64,000 nucleotides of DNA from UBA7702 sp040776805 (GTDB lineage: Bacteria > Bacillota > Dehalobacteriia > UBA7702): positions 1-64,000 of the forward strand of contig JAXGZS010000004.1 of the NCBI GenBank assembly GCA_040776805.1, read 5' to 3'. Under the pieces are notes generated by a model. The model did not search any database. It had not been told where the DNA came from and was given only the letters and a program-made list of their open reading frames with translations. The translations under genes were made by a program, and so were the position numbers. The stretch's first letter is position 1. Each line of letters begins with the position of its first letter. This document shows positions 8,488 through 16,677 of the stretch, one piece after another.

Positions 8488-8673
8488 ATGTCTCAGCTTA
8501 ATCAAATGGAATTGCAGAACCTTCGCCACCTCATCGGTGCCCATGAAACTGCCTATCAAAAAATGCAGTCTTATGCCCAGCAGTCCACCGATCCCCAAGT
8601 GAAAGCATATTTTCAGCAATCCGCACAGAGCGCAAAAAGCACAAAGCAAAAACTCATGTCATTTTTAGGTTAA
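8488..8673 (+). CDS. Small spore-coat-associated helical protein
   Basis: A 61-residue protein, largely helical and glutamine-rich (QSYAQQSTDPQVKAYFQQSAQ is typical of its composition). It resembles the short proteins commonly found next to CotF-like coat proteins in Clostridia. AAAGGAG precedes the ATG. The next gene, a CotF-like protein, follows after 11 bp with its own GGAGG, so the two form an operon. Expression in the mother cell during sporulation is expected from the family, not shown by the sequence. Confidence 0.7.
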   Translation: MSQLNQMELQNLRHLIGAHETAYQKMQSYAQQSTDPQVKAYFQQSAQSAKSTKQKLMSFLG

Positions 8674-8684
8674 GGAGGAAAAAA

Positions 8685-8981
8685 ATGTTACAGGAAAAAG
8701 AAATGGTGAATGACGCGTTGTCCGCTGCCAAAAGCGAACTGACCGGCTATGCCAATGTCATCTCGGAATGCTCAAACCAGCAATTAAGATCCACGATTCA
8801 GCAGATTCGCGATAACAGCGAAAATTCCCAATACGAGCTTTATCAGATTGCCAGCTCCAAAGGATATTATACGCCCGCGGCCCAGGCAAGTGACTCGGAA
8901 ATTCAGGACGTAAGATCACAAGCCCAGCAATCCTGCCCGGGTTCAGGATCACAGTCACGGCAAATGAACCAAATTGACTAA
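8685..8981 (+). CDS. CotF-like spore coat protein
   Basis: A 98-residue protein with a CotF-type ferritin-like helical region (EKEMVNDALSAAKSEL, then YANVISECSNQQLRSTIQQI) and YELYQIASSKGYY near the middle, followed by a polar Gln/Ser tail. CotF-type proteins are part of the spore coat. The tail QSRQMNQID is hydrophilic and probably disordered. It follows the 61-residue helical protein with a 11-bp gap and ends before a strong terminator. Confidence 0.8.
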   Translation: MLQEKEMVNDALSAAKSELTGYANVISECSNQQLRSTIQQIRDNSENSQYELYQIASSKGYYTPAAQASDSEIQDVRSQAQQSCPGSGSQSRQMNQID

Positions 8982-9015
8982 AAACCAAATGGGCTGCCCT
9001 TTTTAAGCAGACCCG

Positions 9016-9062
9016 CAAAAAAGATTCGGTTTCTGATCAAAAATCAGAAACCGAATCTTTTC
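9016..9062. terminator. Strong bidirectional terminator after cotF-like gene
   Basis: A perfect 18-bp inverted repeat, AAAGATTCGGTTTCTGAT and its complement, lies at 9020-9037 and 9043-9060. It serves the plus-strand coat genes and the minus-strand HAD gene ending at 9065. Confidence 0.9.
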
Positions 9063-9064
9063 AT

Positions 9065-9535
9065 TTATGCCCGAAGCGTCGCCGTAATCCTTTGCGGATG
9101 CAACAGCAGATTCAGGGCGTCCTCACTGTTTTTTACGATGATATCCGCTTTCGCCAGGGTCTTCACGGCGCAGCCCTCTTCGCCAATAATAAGCAAGGAA
9201 AGGGCGCAGATTTCAAACATACCGGCGTCATTCACGCCGTTCCCCACGCATACCGTCGTTTCCGCGCCGCATTCCCGGACGAAGGCTCTTTTCTCCGCAG
9301 CGCCGTTCTTACTGCTCAAAACGCGTACCTCAAGGCCAAGATCAGCGCATTCCGCCTGCACCGAACCGTAGGTATCAGCGGATAAAACATAGAGCTTAGC
9401 CTTGGCCTTTAGCTGCGCCAACAAAGGGGCAAGGGACGGCTGGAGCTTGCCGTCAGTGGCGAGAGTACCGTTAAAATCAAATACAACATGTTGGATGGCA
9501 AGCTCTCCCACACCGGGAATCGTTATGTTCAGCAT
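9065..9535 (-). CDS. HAD-superfamily protein, soluble P-type-ATPase-like
   Basis: A 156-residue HAD hydrolase-fold protein. Motif I reads DFNGTLATDG, with Asp20 as the presumed nucleophile but Asn22 where classical phosphatases have the second Asp. Motif IV reads GNGVNDAGMF, as in P-type ATPase P domains. This combination matches the small soluble proteins related to the P domain of P-type ATPases. Their substrate is not known. The ATG at 9535 is preceded by AAAGGAG. It stands alone between two strong terminators. The Asn in motif I suggests altered or lost phosphatase activity. Confidence 0.75.
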   Translation of the reverse strand: MLNITIPGVGELAIQHVVFDFNGTLATDGKLQPSLAPLLAQLKAKAKLYVLSADTYGSVQAECADLGLEVRVLSSKNGAAEKRAFVRECGAETTVCVGNGVNDAGMFEICALSLLIIGEEGCAVKTLAKADIIVKNSEDALNLLLHPQRITATLRA

Positions 9536-9689
9536 CGCAATTCTCCTTTGGTTTTAAAATGATTTCTACGCCGTGAACGTATTTGCTACGTTCATTATAT
9601 TGTGTTTTCCTGATCATGGCAATAAGAGATTGCCCGCAATTCCCTGACAACGGCTTTTTCAGCATTGGCCCTTATCCCTCAAAAGTGCT

Positions 9690-9738
9690 AAGAGGGTGTC
9701 CCCAAGCCGCTTTTTGGCGTTGGGGACACCCTCTTTTG
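9690..9738. terminator. Strong bidirectional terminator
   Basis: A 16-bp inverted repeat, AAGAGGGTGTCCCCAA (9690-9705) and its complement (9720-9735), is flanked by A/T runs. It lies between the HAD gene and the SASP gene. Confidence 0.85.
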
Positions 9739-9794
9739 CGAAACCGGACAGGAAAACCAATATCCTACCGGCAAAGGCTTTCAACGTATCAAGA

Positions 9795-9971
9795 TCACTG
9801 TTTCGTCTTTAACGAAGCGATACCATGGGCAAAGGCATTTTTGACGATATTGCCGCAGTTTTTGGCAGACACATCGCCCCAGCCCTCTTTTTCCACCTCG
9901 TCCTGGACGCCAAGTTCCCCTGCGATTTTTGTTTTCGACTCCTCAGAAAGTATGCTTTTTTTATGACCCAT
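9795..9971 (-). CDS. Small acid-soluble spore protein, alpha/beta-like
   Basis: A 58-residue spore DNA-binding protein. The start at 9971 follows a strong GGGGAAAGGAG. The sequence MGHKKSILSEESK, then IAGELGVQ, VEKEGWGDVSAKNCGN and IVKNA follows the pattern of divergent alpha/beta SASPs, including the GWG...GN core. Such proteins coat DNA in the forespore and protect it from UV and chemicals; this one is a divergent (SspF-like) type. The longer open frame upstream to 10076 has no signal and is rejected. Promoter class is not evident. Confidence 0.85.
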   Translation of the reverse strand: MGHKKSILSEESKTKIAGELGVQDEVEKEGWGDVSAKNCGNIVKNAFAHGIASLKTKQ

Positions 9972-10180
9972 GATTGCTCCTTTCCCCTTAAAAGGCGGGG
10001 TTTTATTTACATTTTTCCGCAAAACCCACCGCTTTATACCTCCGCCACCAAGGGTATATTCCATTTTAGACCGCAAATACTAAAAAGCGGTCACGGACTT
10101 GACGGCCACGGCGAGATGCTGTATTATATATCTAATTTTTAGCTGACTGAATTTTTCATTCCATCACGGAGAGTATACTT

Positions 10181-11020
10181 ATGCTCCACGAAATCGACGG
10201 CTTCCTCTATCATTGCGAATACCTTGGGCAAAAACCAAAGAGCGAGGATTTTCTTCTCGTTTTCGACGGCGACCGTATTTTACTGCGCCAAGAAGCGCCC
10301 TTAGCCTTGCCGAAAGTCGGCGACTTCCAAGAGGAGCCTTTCATGACAGAGAATTTGCAATACCTCTTTTCCATCGCCGCCAGCTCCTTTTTCCTGTTGA
10401 AAAAACCCTGCCCGCCAAAGATGGGGCCTTTCTACTTCGCGAGCATTCAGACGTTTCGGGAGTGTTCCCCCCAGTGGCTGGCTTTTGCTGGGGTCACCGC
10501 GTATCATCTGTCTTATTGGTACGCTCACAATCGCTACTGCGGCGCCTGCGCCGCGCCGCTGATCCACCGTGAAGACGAACGGGCCTTGGTCTGCCCCGCC
10601 TGCGGCAACATCAAATACCCCGATATCGCCGTCGCCATTATCGTAGGCATTGTCCACGGCGAAAAGATTTTGCTCACCCGCTATTGCACCGGCGTTTACC
10701 GGCGCTACGCCCTGATCGCCGGTTTTGTGGAGATCGGGGAATCCCTTTACGATGCGGTGCGGCGAGAGGTCTATGAAGAAGTGGGATTAAAGGTAAAGCA
10801 TATTTGCTATTACGATAATCAGCCCTGGGGCTTTTCCCAATCCCTGTTGGTGGGCTTCTTCGCCGAACTGGACGGCGGGGAAGAGATCACCTTGGCACAG
10901 GAGGAATTGGCGGAAGCCGCCTGGGTTAGGCGGGAAGACTTGACCGTAGGCCCTTCCGAAATCAGTTTGACCCGTAAAATGATGGCGGCTTACAAAAACC
11001 GCGAAATCCTTTTCTCCTGA
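10181..11020 (+). CDS. nudC: NAD(H)/NAD-RNA pyrophosphatase NudC-like Nudix hydrolase
   Basis: A 279-residue Nudix enzyme. Residues 1-110 form the N-terminal NudC domain. A zinc ribbon follows with C120-x2-C123 and C138-x2-C141. The Nudix box at about 181-203 reads GFVEIGESLYDAVRREVYEE followed by VGL, with all consensus residues. Behind it QPWGFSQS corresponds to the NudC-family SQPWPFPxS motif, with Gly for Pro. The family cleaves NADH to NMNH and AMP and removes NAD caps from RNA. The gene stands alone with a terminator 17 bp past its stop. Confidence 0.88.
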   Translation: MLHEIDGFLYHCEYLGQKPKSEDFLLVFDGDRILLRQEAPLALPKVGDFQEEPFMTENLQYLFSIAASSFFLLKKPCPPKMGPFYFASIQTFRECSPQWLAFAGVTAYHLSYWYAHNRYCGACAAPLIHREDERALVCPACGNIKYPDIAVAIIVGIVHGEKILLTRYCTGVYRRYALIAGFVEIGESLYDAVRREVYEEVGLKVKHICYYDNQPWGFSQSLLVGFFAELDGGEEITLAQEELAEAAWVRREDLTVGPSEISLTRKMMAAYKNREILFS

Positions 11021-11036
11021 CCGTTCCGAATTTATG

Positions 11037-11069
11037 AAAAAACCTGCCCGATACCGGGCAGGTTTTTTT
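11037..11069 (+). terminator. Terminator after nudC
   Basis: AAACCTGCCCG pairs with CGGGCAGGTTT, followed by T7. It is convergent with the gene ending at 11081. Confidence 0.9.
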
Positions 11070-11080
11070 GATGAGCGTCC

Positions 11081-11347
11081 TTAGTGGGAAGTAACGTGTT
11101 TCCGTTTAAAGAGGCTGGCGATCCAAAGCAGGATCACGGCGCCGCCAATGGAAACGATCAGGCTCCAGACATTGAAACCGGTAACGCCGTAACCGCCGAA
11201 GAGGTTCATCACCAAACCGCCGATAAAAGCACCGATCACACCCACAAAGATGTTGGCCCAGGCTCCCATTTCTGAATTTTTGCCTGTAATCATGCTGGCG
11301 ATCCAGCCGGCCAAGGCGCCTAAAACCACCCATGCAATAATACCCAT
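11081..11347 (-). CDS. GlsB/YeaQ/YmgE-family stress membrane protein
   Basis: An 88-residue protein with three hydrophobic helices and the family pattern WVVLGALAGWIASMITG, then GVIGAFIGGLVMNLFG, and GGAVILLWIASLF. The C-terminus is short and basic (KRKHVTSH). The family is annotated as transglycosylase-associated or general-stress, with no proven activity. AGAAAGGAG precedes the ATG at 11347. The CsbD-like stress protein gene is divergent from it, about 220 bp away. Confidence 0.88.
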   Translation of the reverse strand: MGIIAWVVLGALAGWIASMITGKNSEMGAWANIFVGVIGAFIGGLVMNLFGGYGVTGFNVWSLIVSIGGAVILLWIASLFKRKHVTSH

Positions 11348-11570
11348 AAAAAGACTCCTTTCTGCTTCTTGTTCTTTAAAACCGTTTCGGCTTTTTTGTT
11401 TTCACATATAATATGCCAAAAAAGAGCGAAATATAAACATCTACTGTCTGAAAAAAATTTCGCAGGGAAAATCGGAAGCCACTTTTTCGGCCAATGGCGC
11501 CGCTTTGGCAAGCTTCCGTATAAAATCGGCTTTTCCGGATCAGGCTATTTTTAGAAAGGAGCGGTTTACT

Positions 11571-11786
11571 ATGGATCAAAACTTAAGGGAAAATGCCAGA
11601 TACATCGAAGGCAAGCTAAAGGAGGCCATTGGACAGATCAGCGGTTCCGAAGGCCTGGAACTGAAGGGCAAATTAGAGGCCATGACCAAGGAGGTTGCCG
11701 CCGGCGGCGAAAGACTCAAAGAAAAAGTCGCCGAAAAAGCCAACGACCTTTTAGACGACTTCAACCGATGGCGAAATCAACCGTAA
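11571..11786 (+). CDS. CsbD-like small stress protein
   Basis: A 71-residue hydrophilic helical protein. I start it at the ATG at 11571 because AGAAAGGAG lies just upstream; the frame is open to 11505 without any signal. The repeating charged pattern with IEGKLKEAIGQISGSEGLELKGKLE resembles CsbD proteins, which are sigma-B-type general stress proteins of unknown mechanism. It is divergent to the GlsB-like gene, another stress-type protein, and is followed by a terminator. Confidence 0.7.
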   Translation: MDQNLRENARYIEGKLKEAIGQISGSEGLELKGKLEAMTKEVAAGGERLKEKVAEKANDLLDDFNRWRNQP

Positions 11787-11790
11787 AAAA

Positions 11791-11852
11791 TCAGGGCTTA
11801 CACAAAATGGCATTCCCTTTGGAAAACTATTTTGTGTAAGCCTCTTTTTTTA
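11791..11852 (+). terminator. Terminator after CsbD-like gene
   Basis: A 14-bp stem, GGCTTACACAAAAT with ATTTTGTGTAAGCC (right arm 11829-11842), encloses a 20-base loop and is followed by CTCTTTTTTT. It also faces the degV-like gene on the minus strand. Confidence 0.85.
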
Positions 11853-11867
11853 TATACCATGAATCTG

Positions 11868-12743
11868 CTATAACCAATCATATCGAAGGGGGCGCTGGTC
11901 CATACAGAAAACGCCGACGCCGCCGATGCCGAGATGGGAACCGAGGACGCTGCCGATGCGCTCACAGAGAAAAGTGGCTTTGGGCAAACGTTCTTTTAAC
12001 AGCCTCGTGAGGGCCGCGGCCTTTTCCGTGTCGTCGGCGTGGGTGACGCCGATGATTTGATCGCCAAAAGCCGCGGCGTCAGCGGCCACGGTATTGGCGA
12101 TGGCAACAAAGGAATGCTTCGTGCCGCGAACAATTCTATCCAGGCTGATCCTGCCGTTCTTTACGTCCATCAAGGGTTTGATTTTAAAAACGCTGCCGAT
12201 ATCGCCCACGGTTTTCGTCAATAGCCGTCCGCCCCGGAGGGCGCACTTCAAATCATCGATGGTAAAAGCGTATTTCACATGATTCGTCATCCATTGACAC
12301 TGGCTGACCATTTCATCAAAGGAGACGCCCTTTTCGTTCATCAAACCAAGCTGAATGGCGATGAGTCCAGCGCCCAAAGAACCGCCCCTGGAATCAATCA
12401 GCGCCATCCTGCAAGCAGGATATTTGAGCCGCACTTCTTCTCCCACGAGTCTGGCGAAGTCATAGGTGCCGGACATCGCGGCGGAGAAAGCAAGATAGAT
12501 AAAATCGTCGCCTTCGGCGGCGATGGCGGAAAACAGCTTTTCCGTATCCTCCCAGGAAATTTGAGCCGTACCCGGATGATGTCCCGCGCGCATAGCATCG
12601 TAAACGTCGTCTAACGTGATTTCGATGTTGTCGCGGTATGTTTTTTCGTCAATGATCACCGATAACGGTAAAACAGCAATCTGAAATCGCTCCTTTAATG
12701 CTTCGGGGATATCACACGTACTGTCCACGACGATTCTGATCAT
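11868..12743 (-). CDS. DegV-family fatty-acid-binding protein
   Basis: A 291-residue DegV protein (FakB class). The N-terminal motif IRIVVDSTCDIPEAL and the pattern TAQISWEDTEKLF, AFSAAMSGTYDFA and DSRGGSLGAGL match the fatty-acid-binding fold. These proteins present exogenous fatty acids to the FakA kinase for phospholipid synthesis. No fakA homologue lies nearby. The gene stands alone, and the ATG at 12743 has AGAAGGTGTGG upstream. Confidence 0.88.
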   Translation of the reverse strand: MIRIVVDSTCDIPEALKERFQIAVLPLSVIIDEKTYRDNIEITLDDVYDAMRAGHHPGTAQISWEDTEKLFSAIAAEGDDFIYLAFSAAMSGTYDFARLVGEEVRLKYPACRMALIDSRGGSLGAGLIAIQLGLMNEKGVSFDEMVSQCQWMTNHVKYAFTIDDLKCALRGGRLLTKTVGDIGSVFKIKPLMDVKNGRISLDRIVRGTKHSFVAIANTVAADAAAFGDQIIGVTHADDTEKAAALTRLLKERLPKATFLCERIGSVLGSHLGIGGVGVFCMDQRPLRYDWL

Positions 12744-13042
12744 ACACTACCACACCTTCTTATGAAATACTCTACATTCCCAATGGCTTATGTTTATTTT
12801 ATACGAAAAACAGGATAAAAGCAACCTTTCCTCACCCTTCCCTGCCGAATGTTCCCCGGCGGCGGCAAAACAAAAGCGTTTCTCCCTTGATACAAAAGCC
12901 CTTTTCGCCCTTACAAAAGAATCATCCCCTGCTTTCGCAAAAGCGCCTTTTCGCCTATTTTCTCCCATGACCGCCACGGCATACATTGGCGTAAAAGAAA
13001 AGGGGAACACTATGCTCAATCTATGCGGGGAGGATTTTTCTT

Positions 13043-13936
13043 TTGAAACGATATTTTGAAGGCTGGTATTTCAAAGCGCAAAACAAAAACCAAATCGTGG
13101 CGGTGATCCCCGCGATTCATATCGAAAAGAACGGTAAAAAATCAGCTTCCGTTCAACTCGTCACGGAGCAAGGCGCCTGGAACATAGTCTTTCCCTATGA
13201 GCAATTTTCCGCCAAAGGCAAAATGCTCCACATTACCATCGGCGACAATCTTTTTACGCGGCAACAATTACATTTAAATATCAAAAATGATGCGGTAACC
13301 GCTCAGGGCGACCTGAAATTCGGCGCCCTTTCGCCTCTTCCCTACGACATCATGGGCCCTTTCCGCTTCCTGCCGCTGATGGAATGCCGCCACAGTGTCT
13401 ACAGCATGGGTCATCGCGTCAGCGGCGAACTGACCATCAACGGCGAAAAATACCGCTTCTACCGGGATATCGGCTACATGGAAGGGGACCGCGGCCGCTC
13501 TTTCCCCAGCAACTACATTTGGACCCAATGTAATTTCAGCGACCCCAACGGCGGCGACGGTTACAAAGGAGAGGATCCGGTCAACAGTCTGATGCTCTCC
13601 GTGGCGGAAATCCCCTGGGGACCGTTTCATTTTACCGGTATCATCGGCGTCATCCATTACCAAGACAAAGAATACCGCATTGCTACTTACCTAAGGGCGA
13701 AAGTCGACATTCTCGACGGGGGCAGGATCGTCGTCAGCCAGGGGGCGCTGCGCTTCACGGCGGAATTGCGCGGAGAAAAGAGAGCTCCCCTTTACGCCCC
13801 GGTCAACGGTAGTATGGTACGGTTCGTAGACGAAAGCCTCATCTGCACAGCGGCCTATACCTTGGAGGAATACGGAGAAACGATCTTTTCCTTTGAGACC
13901 GACCGCGCCTCCTTTGAATATGAATACCGCCGCTGA
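13043..13936 (+). CDS. Tocopherol-cyclase-like beta-barrel protein
   Basis: A 297-residue protein of the tocopherol-cyclase-like family found widely in Bacillota. Typical segments are YFEGWYFKAQN at the N-terminus, AVIPAIHIEKNGK, DIMGPFRFLPLMECRHSV and GDRGRSFPSNYIWTQ. The fold should be a lipocalin-like barrel binding a hydrophobic ligand. In bacteria without tocopherol the substrate is unknown. The start is TTG at 13043 behind GGGGAGG at about 10 bases. The next gene follows after 25 bp with its own ribosome binding site, so co-transcription is likely. Confidence 0.8.
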   Translation: MKRYFEGWYFKAQNKNQIVAVIPAIHIEKNGKKSASVQLVTEQGAWNIVFPYEQFSAKGKMLHITIGDNLFTRQQLHLNIKNDAVTAQGDLKFGALSPLPYDIMGPFRFLPLMECRHSVYSMGHRVSGELTINGEKYRFYRDIGYMEGDRGRSFPSNYIWTQCNFSDPNGGDGYKGEDPVNSLMLSVAEIPWGPFHFTGIIGVIHYQDKEYRIATYLRAKVDILDGGRIVVSQGALRFTAELRGEKRAPLYAPVNGSMVRFVDESLICTAAYTLEEYGETIFSFETDRASFEYEYRR

Positions 13937-13961
13937 TCCTGCACAAAAAAGGAAAACGGCC

Positions 13962-14732
13962 ATGAAAAACCGTTTCGAAGCCGCGCTTTTGAAGTGGAAT
14001 TTCAAGAAGATCACCGTGGCTTACACCATTGCCGCCGTCATCGCCACCGTAGTTTGCGCGGTGCTTATGGCTCTTGTCTTTCGGACGGTTTTTGCCTTCG
14101 CCTGGCAATGCGGGGAGCTCCGGGACAAAATCGAAACGGGAAATGAACAAGAGATCAGCACGGCCATTGACCCACTGGCCGCTTTTCCCTGCGTGGTGGA
14201 CGTGGTTTTCCTCGACAGCGAAAATCATGTCACAAAGACCTGGAAACATTCACCCTTCGCCAAAGACGATTTCTCCTTGATTCGCTGCGCAAGCCAACGG
14301 GAATATTATCTCAGCACCACCGATCTCCAGGTGGTTTTTATGCCGGTGGAACACGGAGAAATCATATTTACGCTGATTTTCAGCAGTACTTTTTCCCCTG
14401 ACGACCGCGATCCATACGAAGGTTCCTGCAATAAGACAGTGTATCTCCTCCTGAATCTCGGTGAGCAAAGCGCGAAAAGCAGGATCTTCCTCATCAGCAC
14501 CGGCGATGAAATCCCCTACGGTAAGGGAACCATCTATGGTGTGATCCTTGTGATCCTGCTTTTTCTCTTCGTCAACCAGGTGCTCCTTGCCCTTTGGGCG
14601 TATCAGAACGCCTTAAAAGCGAAGCTCTCCCCGGTCTTTTGGGGACTTCTCGTCTTCCTTTCCGGTAGCGTCGGTGCCTTGATCTACCTGCTCTACAAAA
14701 GAAGATCTTGCCACATCAAACAGTCGTTGTAG
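13962..14732 (+). CDS. Hypothetical membrane protein with extracytoplasmic domain
   Basis: A 256-residue protein I do not recognise. The ATG at 13962 follows AAAAGGA; the frame is open upstream to 13893 but overlaps the previous gene. One N-terminal membrane helix (about 16-45, YTIAAVIATVVCAVLMALVF) is followed by a soluble region of about 140 residues. Two C-terminal helices then flank a basic loop (AYQNALKAKLSP). The topology suggests a sensor-like or anchor protein. It follows the tocopherol-cyclase-like gene and ends before a terminator. Confidence 0.65.
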   Translation: MKNRFEAALLKWNFKKITVAYTIAAVIATVVCAVLMALVFRTVFAFAWQCGELRDKIETGNEQEISTAIDPLAAFPCVVDVVFLDSENHVTKTWKHSPFAKDDFSLIRCASQREYYLSTTDLQVVFMPVEHGEIIFTLIFSSTFSPDDRDPYEGSCNKTVYLLLNLGEQSAKSRIFLISTGDEIPYGKGTIYGVILVILLFLFVNQVLLALWAYQNALKAKLSPVFWGLLVFLSGSVGALIYLLYKRRSCHIKQSL

Positions 14733-14762
14733 AACAGCGGCAGCCATTTACATTGAGAAATC

Positions 14763-14814
14763 AAAAGAGGATATCCCCAAGTGATGTAATCACCCAAGGG
14801 GTATCCTCTTTTTG
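14763..14814. terminator. Bidirectional terminator before the ABC exporter genes
   Basis: AAAAGAGGATATCCCC (14763-14778) pairs with GGGGTATCCTCTTTTT around a 19-base loop. It lies between convergent genes. Confidence 0.85.
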
Positions 14815-14823
14815 GCGCGGCAT

Positions 14824-16677
14824 TTAGGCGACGTGTTCAAACTGGCTGTTATACAGCTCCGCGTAAAAGCCACCTTTTGCCAAGAGTTCTTCATGGCTGC
14901 CGCTTTCCACAATGTCGCCGTCTTTCATCACGAGGATCAAGTCGGCATTCTTGATGGTGGAAAGGCGGTGGGCGATGACGAAGGAGGTTCTGCCTTCCGT
15001 CAACCGATCCATGGCTTTTTGCACAATACGCTCGGTTCTCGTATCCACGGAACTGGTGGCCTCGTCGAGAATCAACAGCGGCGCGTTTTGGATCATGGCC
15101 CGAGCTATGGTGATAAGCTGTTTTTGGCCCTCAGATAAACTGGCATTATCGCCGAGCACAGTATCGTAACCGTCGGGAAGGGTTTTGATGAAATGGTGCA
15201 GCCCCACCGTTTTGCAGGCCTCTACCACCTGATCGTCGCTGATCCCCTCCTTGCTGTAGATGATGTTTTCCTTGATGGTCCCCTCAAAGAGCCAGGTATC
15301 CTGAAGCACCATGCTGAATTGTTCATGGACGTTTTCCCGGGGCACCTGATCGATGGAGATATTGTCTAAAAGAATCGCGCCGCCGTCCAAGTCGTAAAAG
15401 CGCATCAGGAGGTTGACCATGGTGGTTTTGCCGGCGCCGGTGGGGCCGACAATGGCCACCTTCTGCCCGGCTTTGATCCGGGCGGAAAAATCGTGAATCA
15501 CGGTTTTCCCAGGGACGTAGCCGAATTTCACATGCTGAAACTCCACCTCCCCTTTGATCTGATGAAGGGTCGCCTGTTTTTGGCTTTCATCGGTAAGCTC
15601 CGCTTCCTCAAGAAACTCGAAAACTCGTTCCCCGGCGGCAGCAGTACGCTGGAGGTTATTGAAGGCCTGGGCGAACTGGGATAAAGGCTGGGTAAAAAGG
15701 CGAATATAGATCATAAACGCCACAATCACGCCGAAGGAGATCGTTCCCTTGAGAACCAAAGCCGCGCCGACCACACAGACGGCCACATAGCCGAAATTGC
15801 CGATAAAATTCATCAAAGGCATCATCAAGCCCGACAGAAACTGGGATTTCCAGGCGCTGGCATAGAGCTTCTCGTTGATTTCCTCAAAGGTCTTTTTCGC
15901 GGCTTTGCCGCCGTTATAGACTTTTACCACATTGTGGCCGCTGTAGATTTCCTCGACGTGGCCGTTGATCTGACCCAGCTCTTTTTGTTGGGTAACGAAG
16001 TGCTTTTGCGATTTGGCCATGATGAGAATCATCAGGATGAAACCGAGGAGGCTGGCGGCGACGGCGGTGAGGGCCATAATCCAGTTGTTATGAAACATCA
16101 TGATCAGGGAGCCGAAAAACATGGTAATCGCAGTAACCAGCGTTCCCAGGCTCTGATTCAGGGTTTGCCCGATGGCGTCGACGTCGTTGGTAACACGGCT
16201 TAACACATCGCCGTAGCTGACTTTATCAAAATACTTCAACGGCAGACGGTTGATTTTGCGGGAGATATCGGTGCGCATGGTTTTGGCGATACGCTGGGTA
16301 ATGGTGGCCATGATTTGCCCCTGCACCAAGTTCAGCAGCAGGGAGCCGCCGTAGATCGCCGTAAGCAGCCAGGCGATGGACGAGACGGCCTCCAGATCGA
16401 TGCTGTTCACCACCGGCACGCCGTTGATCAGGGACGGCAATCCTTTGGTGATCTCATCGGTCATATCTTTCAATTGATCGGGGCCGATGATCTGCAAAAC
16501 CGTGCCGACCAACGCGGTGACCAAAGCCACGCTGATGACAGGTAAATACTTTTTGCAGTAACGCATCAATTTGACCATGGTTTTTTTGAAGTTTTTCGGC
16601 TTTTCCACAGGCTGGTTAAAACCGTGTCTGCCACCGCCGGGTCTCTTACCCATTTTTACGGTTTTCGTTTCACTCAT
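14824..16677 (-). CDS. ABC exporter half-transporter, canonical-Walker-B subunit
   Basis: A 617-residue half-transporter with six membrane helices followed by a nucleotide-binding domain. Walker A reads GPTGAGKTT and Walker B LLILDEATSSVD with the catalytic Glu intact. Its signature reads SLSEGQKQL, with Glu in place of the second Gly of LSGGQ. The partner encoded just upstream has the complementary defects, so the two should form a heterodimer of the BmrCD/TM287-288 kind with one degenerate ATP site. The start codon overlaps the stop of the partner gene by 4 bp. The substrate is unknown; multidrug export is likely given the MarR regulator ahead of the operon. Confidence 0.9.
   Translation of the reverse strand: MSETKTVKMGKRPGGGRHGFNQPVEKPKNFKKTMVKLMRYCKKYLPVISVALVTALVGTVLQIIGPDQLKDMTDEITKGLPSLINGVPVVNSIDLEAVSSIAWLLTAIYGGSLLLNLVQGQIMATITQRIAKTMRTDISRKINRLPLKYFDKVSYGDVLSRVTNDVDAIGQTLNQSLGTLVTAITMFFGSLIMMFHNNWIMALTAVAASLLGFILMILIMAKSQKHFVTQQKELGQINGHVEEIYSGHNVVKVYNGGKAAKKTFEEINEKLYASAWKSQFLSGLMMPLMNFIGNFGYVAVCVVGAALVLKGTISFGVIVAFMIYIRLFTQPLSQFAQAFNNLQRTAAAGERVFEFLEEAELTDESQKQATLHQIKGEVEFQHVKFGYVPGKTVIHDFSARIKAGQKVAIVGPTGAGKTTMVNLLMRFYDLDGGAILLDNISIDQVPRENVHEQFSMVLQDTWLFEGTIKENIIYSKEGISDDQVVEACKTVGLHHFIKTLPDGYDTVLGDNASLSEGQKQLITIARAMIQNAPLLILDEATSSVDTRTERIVQKAMDRLTEGRTSFVIAHRLSTIKNADLILVMKDGDIVESGSHEELLAKGGFYAELYNSQFEHVA

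Noticed and set aside
12747..13019. A 90-codon minus-strand ORF between degV-like and tocopherol-cyclase-like genes
   Set aside because: No ribosome binding site and no recognisable sequence pattern.
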